Assembly: GCA_032622095.1 (NCBI GenBank)
Contig: CP136062.1
Span: 198,281,887 to 198,345,886 of the forward strand
Source of the DNA: Siphonodentalium dalli
Lineage: Eukaryota > Mollusca > Scaphopoda > Gadilida > Siphonodentaliidae
Length of the DNA: 64,000 nucleotides
Direction of reading: 5' to 3'
Each line of letters opens with the position of its first letter. Position 1 is the first letter of the stretch. The notes under the pieces were generated by a model that had not been told where the DNA came from, did no database searches, and was given only the letters and a program-made list of their open reading frames with translations. A program made the position numbers and the translations under genes. Shown here piece by piece: positions 10,863-22,059 of this stretch.

Positions 10863-11452
10863 CAGACCAGTTATTTCTTTCTCTCAATTCCAGAAATGCA
10901 TTATATTATGCTTTCGGGCTCCAAATAATAGTGCAGGCACTGTTATTAATTTTCAGCCTAAATTCCACCCTGCACACACCTTATTTGGGTCTGCACATTT
11001 ATTATTTTCCAATATTTAATTAGGAGTTATATTTAAAGTTCTTAATACTGTCCCAAGTTGTCAATTATTGTGCTGGATTGTTGTGAAGAGAGTAAATAAT
11101 ATTCTGGTGTGAAGTCCCTCCTTTGTGTGAGGAGCACCCCATTCATAATGGGTAAAATATTGATCTTGTAAAATTAAGTAGGAACTGGTATACTTGTATA
11201 TGTTTAAATTGTTATGTTGAAATTGAATATGATATAAAATAGCAGTCATACTATATACCAAGCAATAGCAAGCACAACAAAAACAATCAATGAAATATGA
11301 TATAAACAGTTTTAAATAGGTTGTGAAGCTTGTTTGTGCACAAGTTTATATCTCATAAATTTTAGAGTAATTTATTTGCATTTTGTAGCTGTTAAAGGCA
11401 GTTGAAATGAATGGGGTGACACTCTGATTGTAAGACTTGTGCTTTGTATATG

Positions 11453-11635
11453 CAGTAATGCCCTAAATAATCGACTCCTTAACCACAGCAGAATTATGGC
11501 TTTTTGCCATTCATCGGAAAGCTCTCACTGAGAGCTTTCCGATGAATGGCAACAAGCCATATTTATGACTAAATCCTGAAAAATTGCCCTTAATTCTGAT
11601 GTGGTTAAGGAGTCGATTATTTAGGGCATTACTGT
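11453..11635. mobile_element. Foldback MITE family B, copy 2
   Basis: Near-complete palindrome with family B termini; TA at the right flank (11636-11637) and a degenerate TG at the left. About 20 bp of one arm is missing compared with 53770. It lies within DENND11 intron 1, 0.9 kb from exon 1. Confidence 0.8.
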
Positions 11636-11699
11636 AGTACATTGGTGTGACTTTTGCTTGGTTAATTAATTAGTTCTGTCGATAGGTCATTGTCACAAG

Positions 11700-12109
11700 G
11701 CTCCAGTCACATTTGTAGCCAGCTTTTTAAATCGATCACAAATGTAGCCAGCTTTTCACCGGCGATCACATTCGTAGCCAGCATTTCTAATTCCATATAT
11801 GGCACCGCGGTGTATTTGCCGTTCGGCCGTGGTGTCAGAGTTTGTAACTGCAGTTGAGCACCGCGGCCGACCGGCAAGTACACCGCAGCCGAACAGCAAG
11901 TACACTGCGGCCGAAAGGCAACTACACCGCGGCTGAACGGCATGTACACCGTGGTTAGATTTCTGGTTGTATCGTCTTTTTTCAGTTTAATGAACGTACA
12001 CCGCGGCAACTACACAATGGCAAGTACACCGCGACCAAACTGCATTTCAGCCGCGGTGGCAACGCTAACCGCACCGCGGTTAAGTGGACACTTGTTTTGT
12101 CTAGCAGGG
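11700..12109. mobile_element. GC-rich MITE, second copy, left end replaced by short repeats
   Basis: The right terminus ('aagtggacacttgttttgtc' then tagcagggTA) and interior match the copy at 4458 in opposite orientation. The left terminus is missing. Instead 11700-11790 holds three degenerate copies of a ~28-bp unit 'gatcacatttgtagccagct'. A frame at 11707-12009 follows these repeats only. Confidence 0.6.
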
Positions 12110-12510
12110 TATCTGTTTTTTCAGGGTTTTTGGTACAAATTTCCAACAACTGTGTAAGGAATACAACACTTACCAAACTTATAACTTATACAGCAATTTT
12201 CCAGCTGTTTTAAATATTTCACACAGACCGAAGTGAGCACAATGCTCTTTATTGTTACCACATCATGAATAGATGCCCACTAAAAAGTCATTATTTATCA
12301 TTTTATGTTGTAATAAAAATGAATTATTTCTATTTTCATCAACAAAATTGTGAGGTTATCGTATAATTTTCTAGAACCATAATTATAATTTATAGCACTC
12401 AGGATTTTTTTGGGGGGGGGGGGGGGCATTGTTCAACTTAAAACAGACCATTTCTATACACATCCGGCATTCATTAGCATTGAAGCTTGCCTTGTAACTG
12501 TTGTTATTAC

Positions 12511-12718
12511 CTGAACGCGTGTCAAACGCCACGACAAAAATAGCTACAACACTGTCATTCTCTGGGGACGAAGAATAAGTACTGTCACTAGCTATCGTGT
12601 CGATGTTACTATTTATCAAGTCAGCCCTAACAGAAAGACTCCCAGGATTGAAGGTAGAGCGTGGTGCATAATTTGCTTCGTTTGACGAAGCTAGAAGCGG
12701 AGTTTTATCATCCGCCAT
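12511..12718 (-). CDS. DENND11: DENND11 exon 1 (start of gene)
   Basis: DENND11 is a DENN-domain protein; family members act on Rab GTPases or in membrane traffic, and the exact role of DENND11 is little known. This exon gives the first 69 codons from ATG at 12718-12716 plus 1 nt; donor gtaata. The protein starts MADDKTPLLASS, continues with a Ser/Asn-rich variable leader, and reaches the conserved first strand SVVAIFVVAFDTRSG, equal to the vertebrate [20 protein letters not shown] region. The start is chosen because the reading frame upstream has no other ATG close by and the vertebrate leader also contains an early APLL motif. Together exons 1-4 give 209 residues with perfect phase continuity. 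Introns are about 3.7, 3.1 and 2.7 kb and repeat-rich. The gene is divergent from INO80C. Confidence 0.93.
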
Positions 12719-12972
12719 TCCGCCGACAGGAATTATCGATCAAACGAAGAGTTGTCGTTCGTTGCTTCCTGGTGCCACCTGAAAGGCACCCACCACAAGA
12801 ATTGAATTATTCACTGGCACGGGACGTAATCAGACGAAATTGGTACAACCCATTGTCCTCGTTCAACGGTTACCGGTATCTATATTTATTACATTATCCT
12901 ACTCGTATTACATTCAATAAACCTATGTTTTGTCGAGGTTTTGGATCATGTAATAAATAGAATCTACAATTC

Positions 12973-13100
12973 GTCCCCAGTTTAAATTATAGCGGATTTG
13001 ACAAAACTCGTCCAGTAAATTAGGTCTGGATCTCGCCAAAGGTTCGGTCTAGACGAAATTTACTGGACTCGTTTTGCAAATTCCGTTATAAACTGGGGAC
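12973..13100. repeat. 128-bp foldback upstream of DENND11
   Basis: Arms begin GTCCCCAGTTTA and end TAAACTGGGGAC; the inner parts pair around 'cgtccagtaaatt' / 'aatttactggac'. It lies 255-382 bp upstream of the DENND11 start codon. Confidence 0.7.
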
Positions 13101-13334
13101 TCGTTGCAGATCCTCTATAAATATGAATATTTAGGTTAGTTTAAACAATATTTTATTTGAACTAAACAGAACAAAATTACAAACAATAAATACATGACAT
13201 ATAATTATAAAATTTTCAAAAGAGGATTGGACATGCAACAAGCTAGCTTTGGGGCTTTTGTTAAGTCCTTTTGTTAATATGAACCTATACATTTCCAGTC
13301 CCTATGGGAGGCCAAATGCACATTTATTATTCAA

Positions 13335-13425
13335 TTGAGCTTCAGTGCAATCCAATTGCGCTCCAGTGCAATTCAATTGCGCTTCAGCGCAATCCAGCTT
13401 GATTCATATCAATTGCACTGAAGCG
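13335..13425. repeat. Short tandem repeat, ~23-bp unit
   Basis: About three to four degenerate copies of 'caattgcgcttcagtgcaat', the last inverted. The frame across it (13345-13530) is a repeat artefact. Confidence 0.6.
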
Positions 13426-13799
13426 CAATTGAAAATTACTGATATACTTTTCGAATTATCTTCTATTATTGTGTTCTCATACTTTGGAATCTTGATACTA
13501 TTTACTGTAAATCAAATGGAAACGGGCTAGCTCGTCTCAGGGCCCACTCGGTTAACTGAAATATAATAGTATTGAGATTTTGTGATAAGTTATTATAATT
13601 ATTAATATGTTGTATGTACATGTGTATATTGGGGAGCTATGGTACTGTAGTTAGGCCTACGATCACCAATATATATTTTAGGCAAATAAATATATATTAT
13701 CTATCACTTTGTAAAAGTTCTCCATTGGGATAATTACTTTTAAATTACACGTGTATGCCTACAACCATTATAATATTATGCCATACTTATATCAGATCG

Positions 13800-14662
13800 A
13801 GACGTGGTGACAGGGGGCCTGATGGGGGTTGGAGGTTTATCACCCCCCCCCCAACTTTGGTCAAAATGTTCAACAGTTGGAAATTTCATACTCGACACAA
13901 CATTAGTTGGAAATTTGGCACCAACAATAGGTTGAAAATGTTCTTGTAGTTTGATTTTCAAAAAATTTATTGGTGGGGAAATTGATCGTTTTTGGATCAA
14001 TGTTTGCATATTTTTGGTAAAACTTTTGGACTGAAATGGCCATCAGTTGGAAATTTTCTAACCTTGGGGGGGGGGTGGGTGTCAGTTGGAAATAAACACT
14101 GGGAAAGCTTGTGTCCTTGTCCCTCCTCAGTGGCCAGTCAAAAACTGCTACTATATATAGTAGTTAATTTAAGAAAACAATATTGTCCTACCGTGACATT
14201 TGGTCAAAATTGTCACTGGAATTGTTATCAGTTGGACATTTTCCAACCTAAGTCGGGGTGTCAGATTTGAGATTTCCAACTCTAGGAAGGCTTGAGGCTA
14301 GTCTAGATGTTAGGATTTATGCAATTTTCAGGTTCAAATATCTGAATATTATCATACGGGTATCTAGACGTGCAAGGGGAGAATGGAATTATGCATTCAA
14401 TGGGGTGGTGGGTGCAAATGGAATTATGCAAAACCTTGTCTTTCTGGTGTGATTCAAGGGGAGGGTGCATTTGGAATTCCACAAGGTGGACACCCCCCAA
14501 CGGAGGCCCCAAGCCACGTCCCTGACTTAAAAATTTGCTTTTTGTTAACACTATTAATTATATATAGGCCAAGCCCTATATTTAGTCTGTCAATTATTTA
14601 GTAAGTAGGGGTGGGGATATTTGTTTTTGGAGTTTTTGACACAAATTTCCAACAACTGTGGT
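13800..14662. repeat. Diverged repeat block with 'ttggaaatttccaac' motifs
   Basis: Many copies of 'cagttggaaatttt', C and G homopolymer runs (13842-13852, 14067-14075), and 'caaatttccaacaactgtg' near 14642, which also occurs near 12134. A related block lies at 25720-25880. Frames on both strands here have no recognisable protein content. Confidence 0.45.
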
Positions 14663-14776
14663 TTCTTGCTTTAAAAATTGTTGAAAAGTTACGATTACGA
14701 AATTACGATATTGACGTTGTTGTTGTAACCAAAGTATAGCCCCTGGCTTCTAGAGACTACCCAGTCCACAACCAAG

Positions 14777-14866
14777 ATGGCTGCGCCCGTGAAGAAAGTT
14801 GCAAAAGCTAAAACTGGAAACTACACCGAATGTTCCACACCAATCAAGAGGAAAAAGTCTAATTCT
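14777..14866 (+). CDS. INO80C: INO80C exon 1 (start of gene)
   Basis: INO80C (yeast Ies6) is a subunit of the INO80 ATP-dependent nucleosome remodeller in the nucleus, bound to the ARP5 module. The exon has 30 codons, MAAPVKKVAKAKTGNYTECS then TPIKRKKSNS, donor gtatga, phase 0. The leader is basic (KKVAKAK, KRKK), as in vertebrate INO80C, whose N-terminus is also a variable Lys/Ser-rich tail starting MAA. The ATG is in good context (caagATGG). Five exons, 90+126+109+68+132 bp, give 174 residues against 192 in human. All splice phases match, and conserved segments appear in the right order. The gene is spread over 20.9 kb by repeat-filled introns. Confidence 0.88.
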
Positions 14867-17283
14867 GTATGATTTTCATGTTATGAATAGAGATACCACA
14901 TTGCCAATCTTACACCACAACTGATTGGCTTGGGCCAGTTGGGGGGGGGGGGGCATTTATTTCAGTCCATTTAATGATTTATTCAGTGTCGGGGTGGTAA
15001 TAGTAATAGTATAGTATAATGATAGGTCCCGTTTACCTCAGATGTCTTAAAATAACCAGATGAGATTCCACACGAAATGTTGTTATTAAACCTGTTGTGC
15101 ACATTTATAAGCGAGCAGAACGCTCTTTGTTCGTACCATAACAGGAATAAATCAATAGTGAACGTTCTTTATCATTAGTCTACTTAACCCTAAACTTTTT
15201 ATTGAGATTTCCAAAAATTTTGAATTCCAATCTTACATCTTTTATATACGGCTTTGTATATTTTAAAACATGAATAGGCCGACATACGTAGGCACTGCTG
15301 CACAGAGTGTTTATTTAATAATTAATCCAGCCCGCATAGTTCATATTTTGAGAATTTCTAAACATCAACAACATGTTCCGCGATGTTCTGTAACATTCAT
15401 TCACAAACCACGTGTATAGCTTTCACCCCCAGTAAATAATAAACCAATCCATTCAATGCGGCGTAGCTAACGTGTTGCTAACGCGGCTTCTCTAAAGTGA
15501 GGCCCACGAGAGGAGTTTCCTGTCACGCTGTTTACAACCTGCGTCCCTTTATCCATACGTGGAATGGTCGGACAAATGATCGTATAGAATCATTGATTGA
15601 ACACACGGGGCTCACAGTGGGAAGTTGGTTTATGATGGGCGTATTGTTAACTTGTTTATATTGGCAATATTGCTGCAATCTGGCGCTGTGTTTTACCAAG
15701 CTGTGCGTGAATGCAGATGGATGTATGATCTAGTACATATCTACATATTGTTGTCAATACGAATATTTCGCAAAACACCTTTTCGTGCTGAAAAGTTGTC
15801 GACATGATTGTGACAAAATACGACCCCGTGTTTCTGACATCCAATGCATCACTCTGGTCAGATCTCCGCCCATTGGACTGCTATAAATAATTATGTGCTA
15901 GTACCAATCGGATCGTTCGTTGAATGGGAAATTCCGCAGTTATTTATAAGTTTTTACTACTGTTTACTATAATATTAAAGTTACTCTCCTTGTTTTGACA
16001 CTTATAATTTCCAAATATAATAATATTTATTAAAAAGACACTTAAATACAATAGAAACAACTACCGGTGAAATAAATTCAAATACATGAATAGAAACACA
16101 TACAATAATAAATATTTGACTTTTACATGTATTCAACAAATATAAACGCTTTTAATAGATAATACATTCAGTATTTAAAGACATTCAAATACTATAGAAA
16201 CAAGTACCGGTATAATAAATTTAAATACATGAATAGAAACACATACTAGTACAATATTAAATGAATATTTGATATGGCCAAACCAAAGACTTGCATTAAT
16301 AATTGAATGTGTTACATTTTGTTTTATTTTCCATGACTTGTATTGGGAATTGATGTTTGTTGAACTTTGTTCTGAAATGAATTGGCAAAAGTTGTTAAAA
16401 TGTGCTTTAATATTGTCCGCTGAAAAAAATTGTGGATTATAGAATTGACCTCCGTCCGACCATGACTTGTATTGTGAATTGATGTTTGTTCTGAAATTAT
16501 ATCAAATTATTTTAATATATTAAAATGAATATGGTATGTGTAAATTATTATCCATCTAGGCCTGGTTGATGTGAAATATGTCACATCTCATATACTATAT
16601 GGCTGTCAGAGTACATGGGGGAATTAATACATTCACAATATCATTACAAGGTTAAATTATTATGCGGTATGTTTAATTATTTTAAAAAAAAATAAAAAAA
16701 AATAAAAAAATCCCTACCTACCCTAATATTTTCAGACCATGTGACCCCAAACACAGGTCTTTTTTTGTTAGGCCTTAAACAGGCATTGCTCAATCGAACC
16801 CCAAACTAATGTATGTAGGTAATTTATTTAGGTTTCTCAAAATATACCAAAATGGTCAATTCCACTACTACTAGTAGTAGTACTAGTCCAACAAATTAGA
16901 CTATTCGGGTTAAGATATATTTTAATATTTGGACATTTACGATTATCTTAACCCTTCTAAGGATTAAGAGGTCCATAAACATCCAAATATTAAAATTCCT
17001 CTTAATCCGAAAGTCTAATTTGAACATGGAAGATTTCCAAACAATTCTGTTAATATTATATAGCACTGAAAATTCATGATTTGTTTCTTTATAAATTTGA
17101 GAATGTTTCGTTCGGTTTGCACCTATTAGTATAGACCATGGGAAGAAAAATCAATCGCTTGTAAAGAGAATATTATAAGGTGTATTTTGGAGCGCAACCA
17201 CCATGCGACGTTAAGTCTGTTTCCAGCTGTTATTCTGATATGACTCCTATGGTATACATGTAGGTAATATTATTTTGTTGCAG
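14867..17283. other. INO80C: INO80C intron 1
   Basis: 2.4 kb, AT-rich. It holds a G run (14941-14952), a run of AT-rich repeats near 16020-16280, an A-rich low-complexity tract (16681-16712) and a foldback at 16892-17022. Frames near 15497-15844 show no recognisable protein features. Confidence 0.6.
16892..17022. repeat. 131-bp foldback in INO80C intron 1
   Basis: Arms 'caaattagactattcgggtt' and 'ccgaaagtctaatttg' pair over about 50 bp with a central loop containing 'cttctaaggattaagag'. It lies 260 bp upstream of exon 2. Confidence 0.65.
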
Positions 17284-17409
17284 CCAACTCTTGAGGCCGA
17301 GACGACAGTATCTGCTCCAGAGGTAAATCCTGCACCGCTCACAATCATACCATCTGGAAGTACAGAAACAGAAGCGAAGATACCAGTGTTCAAAGACAAG
17401 AATTTTGTG
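17284..17409 (+). CDS. INO80C: INO80C exon 2
   Basis: A 126-bp exon, 42 codons in phase 0, acceptor ttgttgcag and donor gtttgt. It encodes an acidic Thr/Pro-rich linker (PTLEAETTVSAPEVNPAP) and ends AKIPVFKDKNFV. In vertebrate INO80C the equivalent is KPLPFKDPNFV, immediately before HSG. A TTAA-flanked MITE begins 23 bp after the exon end. Confidence 0.93.
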
Positions 17410-17432
17410 GTTTGTTATAAACCCTTTCTTAA

Positions 17433-17645
17433 CCCTTACATGACTGGAGCTTCTTGAAATTTTGCGAAAACCCTGTACCAGTGCATTCTCTTATATATGT
17501 GAGTCGCCCATATTTATCTTGACCTTGTAAGCCAGTGTATTCTCTTATATATGCAAGGCTCCCTATGGGAGACTGGCATATATAAGAGAATACACTGGCA
17601 CAGGGTATCTAATGTTGCACCAACACAGCTCCTGTATTGAAAGGA
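17433..17645. mobile_element. TTAA-flanked MITE family F, copy 2
   Basis: Left end TTAA-CCCTTACATGACTGGAGCT; right end 'cagctcctgtattgaaagga' then TTAA (17429-17432 and 17646-17649). Inside is the 'agtgcattctcttatatatg' hairpin module in its 'gtctccc/gggagac' variant. It starts 20 bp past the INO80C exon 2 donor. Confidence 0.8.
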
Positions 17646-17649
17646 TTAA

Positions 17650-17870
17650 CTAAATTGATTCTCCCATCAGTTATAAAAGTATACATGGGAATTGTCTATT
17701 ATTCCTCTGGAGGAATGTTCAGAAAATATAACCAGCCAAGAGATAGATGAACAGATTATAAAAGTACAGAAGGATTTCTTTCATTGGTGGGAAATGTTCA
17801 GATAATAATTTCAAGAAACTTATTATCTGAACACTTCACACTCGTCAATGAGAAGAAAGGGTTACCGGTA
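17650..17870. repeat. Repeat with 'gaaatgttcagataat' hairpin (family L)
   Basis: Contains the hairpin gttcagataata / tattatctgaac (17789-17845) and segments shared with 41742-41961 and 59150-59725 (for example 'cctctggaggaatgttcaga'). It probably belongs to one TTAA-ended family; its limits are uncertain. Confidence 0.5.
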
Positions 17871-17948
17871 TATCATAAAAGGGTTATATCATTGTTTTCT
17901 GCCAGTTCTACTCTTGCTCAAATGTAGTTGTGTATTTTCTTTGTGTGT

Positions 17949-18338
17949 GCAATCCTTGAAATAGTGTGTCTGAGATTTGCAGAATGAGATCCCCAGAGGG
18001 TGAATTTAGTGATGCTAGTCCATGCTACCGCACACAGCAGGCTAGCATCATCAAATTCACCATCTAGGGACCTCATTCTGCTGGAACTTCTGGGAAGTAC
18101 CTGTAGTATCAAATTAACATTGTTTTTATTTACTTTTTCCCTTCTGTTAAGTTTCTATATCGCTATTAATCGATGTGAATAATGGGTGAACATCACCAAC
18201 TTCAACTGGGGAACTTCAATCTGATCCTAGGTCTACCATAGCAGTTGAGGCCTCAGCAGAATTAGGTCCCCAGAGGGTGAAATTGATTATTTGCTGGCCA
18301 GCGTCACTAAATTCACCCACTGGGGACCTCAGTGATGG
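17949..18338. mobile_element. hAT-like foldback MITE family C (copy in INO80C intron 2)
   Basis: Two foldback units built on 'gaggtccccagagggtgaat' and its complement, separated by a unique core ending 'ttcaactggggaacttcaat'. Left terminus resembles CAAGCCTTGAAATAGTGTGT; the right terminus is truncated. See 47769 and 62421 for copies with clear 8-bp target duplications. Confidence 0.7.
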
Positions 18339-18839
18339 GTTGAATCACAAAGCATATATATACATGTAATACCAAGAAAATTGTTGTAAGTAAAGGTTAT
18401 ATCAGGAATGGCTACATTTTTACTGCAATTTGATTTAAATTTAATGAGAACTAGGATACTGGAGAATATAAGTAGTTGTGTGGGATATTTCAAGTTATAT
18501 TTGAGAATTTGGGTTGCAAACTCACCCACAGTAATGAAAATATGATCTGCACCCGGAATTGAGAATCAGTGGGCAACATTTAAAAATTGTGAAGAGTACA
18601 CCGACTCCAAATCATGATACTTTAGGCCTGATATAAAGACCATTGTTTCCGATAATGGACTGAAAAAAAGTAAGGTAGGTAGCTAAATCTTTTTTTTATT
18701 CAATATCTTCCAATTATTTCAACATTATAATGCCCACCCCCCAATTTAATTCCCCAAACATGACCAACGTCATGCTACATGTATAGACAAAACCATTCAA
18801 GTTGCATGTTCCAAGTTTAACTTAAATTACCATGAAATA

Positions 18840-20119
18840 TGTGACCCACCATATCAAATCAAGTCGTAAGTCGGGATTTTTTTACCCTGTGCCAATGCAT
18901 TCTCTTATATATGCGAGTCGACCATAGGTCGCCTCGCATATATATAAGAGAATGCATTGGCCTAACAATTTTTTATAGTATTGGCCAGCGTCATGTGAAT
19001 GTCCGGGCGTCCGTTAACCTGGTTTCCGGATGATAACTTTAGTTAGAGTGAACCAAATTTAATAAAATTTGGTATGTGGGTTTATTAGCCGAAAAGTAAG
19101 TTCAAGTTCGAATTTGGGTTCCGCCCGCCAATTTTCACCGGAGTTATGCCCCTTATTTGACGTTTTTTGACTTAGAAAATCCTTGAAATTTGTTGTCCGG
19201 ATGATAACTTTAGTATAGTTTATCGGAATGAATCCAAACACAGGTCAAGTTCGAACTTGGGTTCTGTCCGACCATTTTTGGCAGAGTTATGCCCCTTTTT
19301 CGACTCAGAAAATTCAGTTTTTCTTATGTTTGTTGGTTTCCGGATGATAACTCGATTTTGGAATGTTTATACGCAAAACCCGTTTTTTTTGTGGATTACA
19401 TATATCGAAATACAGCTCAAGTCCGAATTTCGTTTTAATCCGATAATTTTTGCGAGAGTTATGGCCCCTTTTTTTACGTAATTTTACTTAGAAAATCCCT
19501 GAAATTTGTTGTCCGGATGATAACTTTAGTTAGAGTGAACCGATTTCAATCAAATTTGGTATGTGGGTTTATTAGGAGAAAAGACGGCTCAAGTTCTAAT
19601 TTGGGTTCCGTCCGCCAATTTTCACCAGAGTTATGCCCCTTATTTGACGTAATTCCGGATGATAACTTTAGTTAGAGTGAACCAATTTCAATCAAATTTG
19701 GTATGTGGGTTTATTAGGAGAAAAGACAGCTCAAGTTCGAATTTGGGTTCCATCCGCCAATTTTTCCCAGAGAGGGCGTATTTTGCACGCCCAGCGTAGC
19801 TCTTGTTTTAAAATGTTTCTTAAAATTTTTAGGACATAAAATAAAAAACATCCATTACCCTGCAGGGAGCCCCACACATATATAGAAGCATATTGAAGAG
19901 TGTCGTCTGCTCATGTTTGTCTGGGGCTCTGTATGGGTGAAATTATAAAATTGTTAAAGAATACAAGAACAAATTATTAAAATTGTAAAAAATTGTTAGG
20001 CCAATGCATTCTCTTATATATGCGAGGCGACCTATGGTCGACTCGCATATATAAGAGAATGCATTGGCACAGGGTAAAAAAATCCCGACTTACGACTGGA
20101 TTTGATATGGCGGGTCACA
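18840..20119. mobile_element. Double-hairpin MITE family D, copy 3, interrupted
   Basis: Family D ends (TGTGACCCACC / GGCGGGTCACA) with TA flanks (18838-18839 and 20120-20121). The unique core is split after 'cctaacaatttttta' (18975), and the rest of the element resumes near 19807 with 'aaatgtttcttaaaattttt'. The 831-bp block between is a separate repeat. Confidence 0.8.
18976..19806 (+). mobile_element. Tandem 'ggatgataactttag ... gagttatgcccctt' element (family K) inside family D
   Basis: Four to five degenerate units, each with 'ttccggatgataacttt', 'caaatttggtatgtgggttt' and 'agagttatgccccttatttg'. The end is 'gggcgtattttgcacgccca' then gcgtagctcttg. The same end occurs at 37606-37643. 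These units are common in molluscan intergenic DNA; frames across them are artefacts. Confidence 0.7.
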
Positions 20120-20226
20120 TATGTTAATTAAAGGGAGACTGTACATTGCCAATATCAATGGATTCCCGGTAATAACATCGATCTTGTATTGTAGAAAGAT
20201 AATTAATTTGAGTCGACATCGATGTA

Positions 20227-21178
20227 CAGTAAAACCTCTCTAAACCAAACACCCTTCGGACAGCCCTTCCGTTCTGTTTAGAGAGGTGTTCGGATTATAA
20301 AAATCGTGTCACCATCGGGATATATTGCTGCTGTTTATTACATGTACCAAGAAAGACTACATATTGTTTACACCAAGACTGCATTATTGATTAATGTGAC
20401 TTTATTGAATAATTACGAAAACCAAATACAAATATAAATAACACATGATATAAAAACGTAATATAGACAAACATAATATAAGACATATATATGATATGAA
20501 TCGCGTTCATGGTGAGTCCGACTATGAAGAAACTATCTAGTGTCGACTGTGTATGTGCACATACCAACTTGACGATCGTTGCTTCTGTCATCGATTTCAT
20601 TTCCATGACGACAGGAAGGTGTCTGTCATCTCTAGATATGGCAAAGTTTTGGAACTTCTTCAGCATCTCCAGGATGTCTTTGTGTGTTATGTCAGATTCT
20701 ACATTTTCAGCTGTGTCGTCTTCATTGTTGGATTGTCGTTCGGTGTTGTGATCAAAATAACTGTTGCAAAAACAACATGTCAGTTCTCTAAATCTCAATC
20801 TGTGAAGTCGCCATTGTTCACTCGCACAGATATCTAATCAGACCCCTGTTACAATCTGGTTCAAAGCATTCGCCGAACAATAGACCACTAATTAAATAGG
20901 TACACTTATTCTAGAGTGCGTAAACACTTTATCTGTATGCACTCTCATCTCGTCCGATCTCATCTCTTCTCGTCTGGTGTTGAGGGGTAAGAAACATGTG
21001 ATCGCTCAATTAGGGACTAACAAACCTGTCCATTGTTCGGAATAGAGAGTTTCCGGTTTACAGAGGTAATTTTTAATGAGAATACATTTAGCTGAATTCA
21101 GGACTGGACAATTCGTTCGGTATGAACTATGGGGAGAGATTCGGTTTATAGAGGATCCGGTTTGGAGAGGTTTTACTG
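20227..21178. mobile_element. pogo/Tigger-like element, 0.95 kb
   Basis: TIR CAGTAAAACCTCTCTAAACC and, at the right, 'ccggtttggagaggttttac' then TG, with TA flanks (20225-20226, 21179-21180). Subterminal copies of 'gtttagagaggt' and 'ttcggtttatagagg' resemble pogo-type binding sites. It retains a minus-strand piece that may be a transposase C-terminus. Confidence 0.8.
20391..20798 (-). pseudogene. Possible C-terminal remnant of a pogo/Tigger transposase
   Basis: A 135-codon frame lying wholly within the TA-flanked element. Residues ~27-75 are acidic and end in HKDILEMLKKFQNFAISRDD, the sort of Lys-Glu-Ala-Leu-rich helix that ends Tigger/jerky-type transposases. No DDE catalytic core or HTH domain is present, and the last ~35 residues are hydrophobic read-through. 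The assignment rests on position plus weak resemblance. Confidence 0.4.
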
Positions 21179-21884
21179 TAATATCGTAGAAAAATAACTA
21201 ATTTGAGTCGACGATGTCTTCCTCATACGTTCTGGTTAACAGGTTATCTTAAAATAAAATTTAATAGTTTAATTCTAGCTCCAGCCATAAACTAAGTTAC
21301 GATTTTCCATGTACAAGACGTAATCAAATTAATTGACCGATAGCGGATTGGGCAAGGACTGGCACACATCGTGTAAAAAAATTATTTTGAAACTGGGCGT
21401 GAACTAAAGCCAGTTGCTGACTATACAATAAAATTAATGAGTATCTGGGACTATTATGCATGTAATATAAAATTTATTTGATAGATTTGCCTGAATATTG
21501 TACAAAACTATCTCAATGCCGAGCATTTTATTTTTTCATTCCGGCTTATCTGTCGTCTGTAACATACATGTACTTCGTACTTAGCAGACAGTCAAATAAT
21601 GGAAATCTGGTTACCTTATTCTATTAAACAGAGAATATAGAAACCAACAACTACATTAGAGTACAGTACGCCTTTAACTACATGACCCCATTTTCAAGAG
21701 TTTATATATGATGCACAACAGCCTCTAACTCCTCAAAAGACGTTTGTAATAGATTTAAACTTAAATAATTTTGTTTACTTCTAAATTCACAATAAAATAG
21801 GGTCGAACGGATTAGCGGAAACAAAGGTCTTTATTTTTAGGCATTAGCTAAATCCATAGGCTGGAGCATTCAGCTTAATAACTA

Positions 21885-22023
21885 TAGTAATGCCCTAAAT
21901 AATCGACTCCTTAATCCGGTGAGCATTCCGATGAATGGCAACAAGCCATATTTCCGACTAAATCCTGAAAAATTACCCATAATTATGCTGTGGTTAAGGA
22001 GTCGATTATTTAGGGCATTATTG
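21885..22023. mobile_element. Foldback MITE family B, copy 3, next to INO80C exon 3
   Basis: Family B arms with internal deletion on the left side; TA flanks at 21883-21884 and 22024-22025. The right flank lies 34 bp before the first base of INO80C exon 3, so the branch point and polypyrimidine region of that intron occupy the few bases left. Confidence 0.82.
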
Positions 22024-22059
22024 TATACTCTCATTGGCTCAATTTATCTATTCAAACAG

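Larger units (their letters stand above)
12719..14776. promoter_or_regulatory. Divergent intergenic region between DENND11 and INO80C
   Basis: 2.06 kb separate the two start codons, so both promoters must lie here. I see no clear TATA element at either end. Both start codons sit in YY1-like contexts (gaATGGCGGAT for DENND11, caagATGGCTGC for INO80C). The interval also contains a foldback (12973-13100), short 'caattgcgcttcagtgcaat' repeats (13335-13425) and a repeat-rich block with 'ttggaaatttccaac' motifs (13800-14640). Confidence 0.5.

Noticed and set aside
15497-15844. Overlapping frames of 60-78 codons upstream of INO80C exon 2
   Set aside because: No homology recognised, no matching splice phases with exons 1 and 2 of INO80C, and frames on both strands overlap.
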